Below are positions 63,545 to 64,000 of a DNA stretch of 64,000 nucleotides, in pieces. Position 1 is the stretch's first letter. Every line of letters begins with the position of its first letter. The translations under genes and the position numbers were made by a program. The DNA is from Sulfurospirillum sp. (GTDB lineage Bacteria; Campylobacterota; Campylobacteria; Campylobacterales; Arcobacteraceae), in NCBI GenBank assembly GCA_030491005.1, contig JAKZMJ010000015.1:124001-188000 (forward strand), given 5' to 3'. The notes beneath the pieces were generated by a model that saw only the letters and a program-made list of their open reading frames with translations, made no database searches and was not told the origin of the DNA.

Positions 63545-64000
63545 ATGGCTGATAAAATTGTTTTTTTAGAAGAAAATAAGAAAAATAATTTACAAGCTAA
63601 TGTAGATAAAAAACCTTGGGTAATTCTTATAATTGATGATGAAGAAGAAGTCCATACTTTTACCAAATTAGCTCTGCATGATTTTATATTTGAGAATAAA
63701 AAATTATTTATTTTATCCGCAAATAATGCAAAAGATGCTAAGAAAATTTTATTAAACAATACAAAAATATCTTTAGTTTTATTAGATATAGTTATGGAAA
63801 CAGACAATGCAGGTATTGAAGTAATTGATTTTATTAGAAATAATTTAAAAAATAATTTTATACGAATAGTTATAAGAACTGGACAGCCTGGTCATGTTAT
63901 AGAAAATGATATTATAAATAATTATGATATAAATGACTATAAAGAAAAAACAGAATTAACAAGTCAAAAACTATATATCACAGTTAGAACTTCTTTAATG
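63545..64000 (+). CDS. response-regulator-type signalling protein with DUF3369-like domain (5' part)
   Basis: The first 152 residues of a gene that continues past the window. A receiver domain begins at about residue 25 (PWVILIIDDEEEVHTFTKLA), with phosphoacceptor Asp in LVLLDIVMETD. The next segment, RIVIRTGQPGHVIENDIINNYDINDYKEKTELT with the KL that follows, is the pattern joining receiver to DUF3369 domains. In relatives this leads to an HD-GYP, GGDEF or kinase output, which is not visible here. It diverges from soxC and could in principle regulate it. Confidence 0.85.
   Translation, partial: MADKIVFLEENKKNNLQANVDKKPWVILIIDDEEEVHTFTKLALHDFIFENKKLFILSANNAKDAKKILLNNTKISLVLLDIVMETDNAGIEVIDFIRNNLKNNFIRIVIRTGQPGHVIENDIINNYDINDYKEKTELTSQKLYITVRTSLM

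Overview
The window is AT-rich and looks like chromosome of a free-living or host-associated Campylobacterota bacterium, most likely of the Arcobacter group. Pointers are the low-GC coding style, AAGGA-type ribosome binding sites, a UPF0323-type lipoprotein, a soxCDXYZA...B sulfur-oxidation cluster and EtfAB-linked beta-oxidation. This placement rests on gene content, not on a phylogenetic marker.

Layout. 1-722: the 3' end of pqqE (PQQ biosynthesis) facing a small membrane protein. 843-6310: a complete four-step histidine utilisation locus, hutG-hutI diverging from hutU-hutH, with a consensus promoter lying inside an inverted repeat. 6357-11050: an accessory island with a decayed gene fused to an IS4-type transposase fragment, a HinfI/CcrM-like restriction-modification pair framed by integron-cassette-like recombination sites, and an ISAs1-family element with a frameshifted transposase. 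11058-24765: a minus-strand block with a TPMT-like methyltransferase, two hotdog thioesterases, and a fatty/organic-acid beta-oxidation set (CoA-transferase, fused hydroxyacyl-CoA dehydrogenase/enoyl-CoA hydratase, EtfA, EtfB, membrane Fe-S EtfAB:quinone oxidoreductase, acyl-CoA dehydrogenase, thiolase) with an embedded two-component system. 24880-27840: transposon debris followed by a Septu-like (PtuAB) ATPase/HNH defence pair. 27984-29531: NIPSNAP protein, aroE and a membrane DnaJ-domain protein.

29909-52393 is the most striking region. A 14.8 kb gene encodes a 4,932-residue MARTX-type toxin. It has the MARTX N-terminal glycine-rich repeats, a long unrecognised middle region with a discoidin-like domain and three tandem lectin-like modules, a cysteine protease domain whose catalytic His appears to be Tyr, the MARTX C-terminal repeat region and 12 calcium-binding RTX repeats. 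It is followed by a small protein, a TolC-like outer membrane protein with an SH3-like N-terminus, an RtxB/HlyB-like ABC transporter, an RtxD/HlyD-like adaptor and a histidine kinase/response regulator pair. The last five genes are packed as one operon. No rtxC acyltransferase and no second transporter ATPase (rtxE) are present.

52536-54808 holds a YgiB/YgiC-like lipoprotein plus glutathionylspermidine-synthase-like pair and a MOSC protein. 54805-63191 is a minus-strand thiosulfate oxidation cluster soxC-D-X-Y-Z-A, lipoprotein, rhodanese, soxB, soxW-like. A response-regulator-like gene with a DUF3369-type extension runs off the right end. I saw no rRNA, tRNA or CRISPR array.
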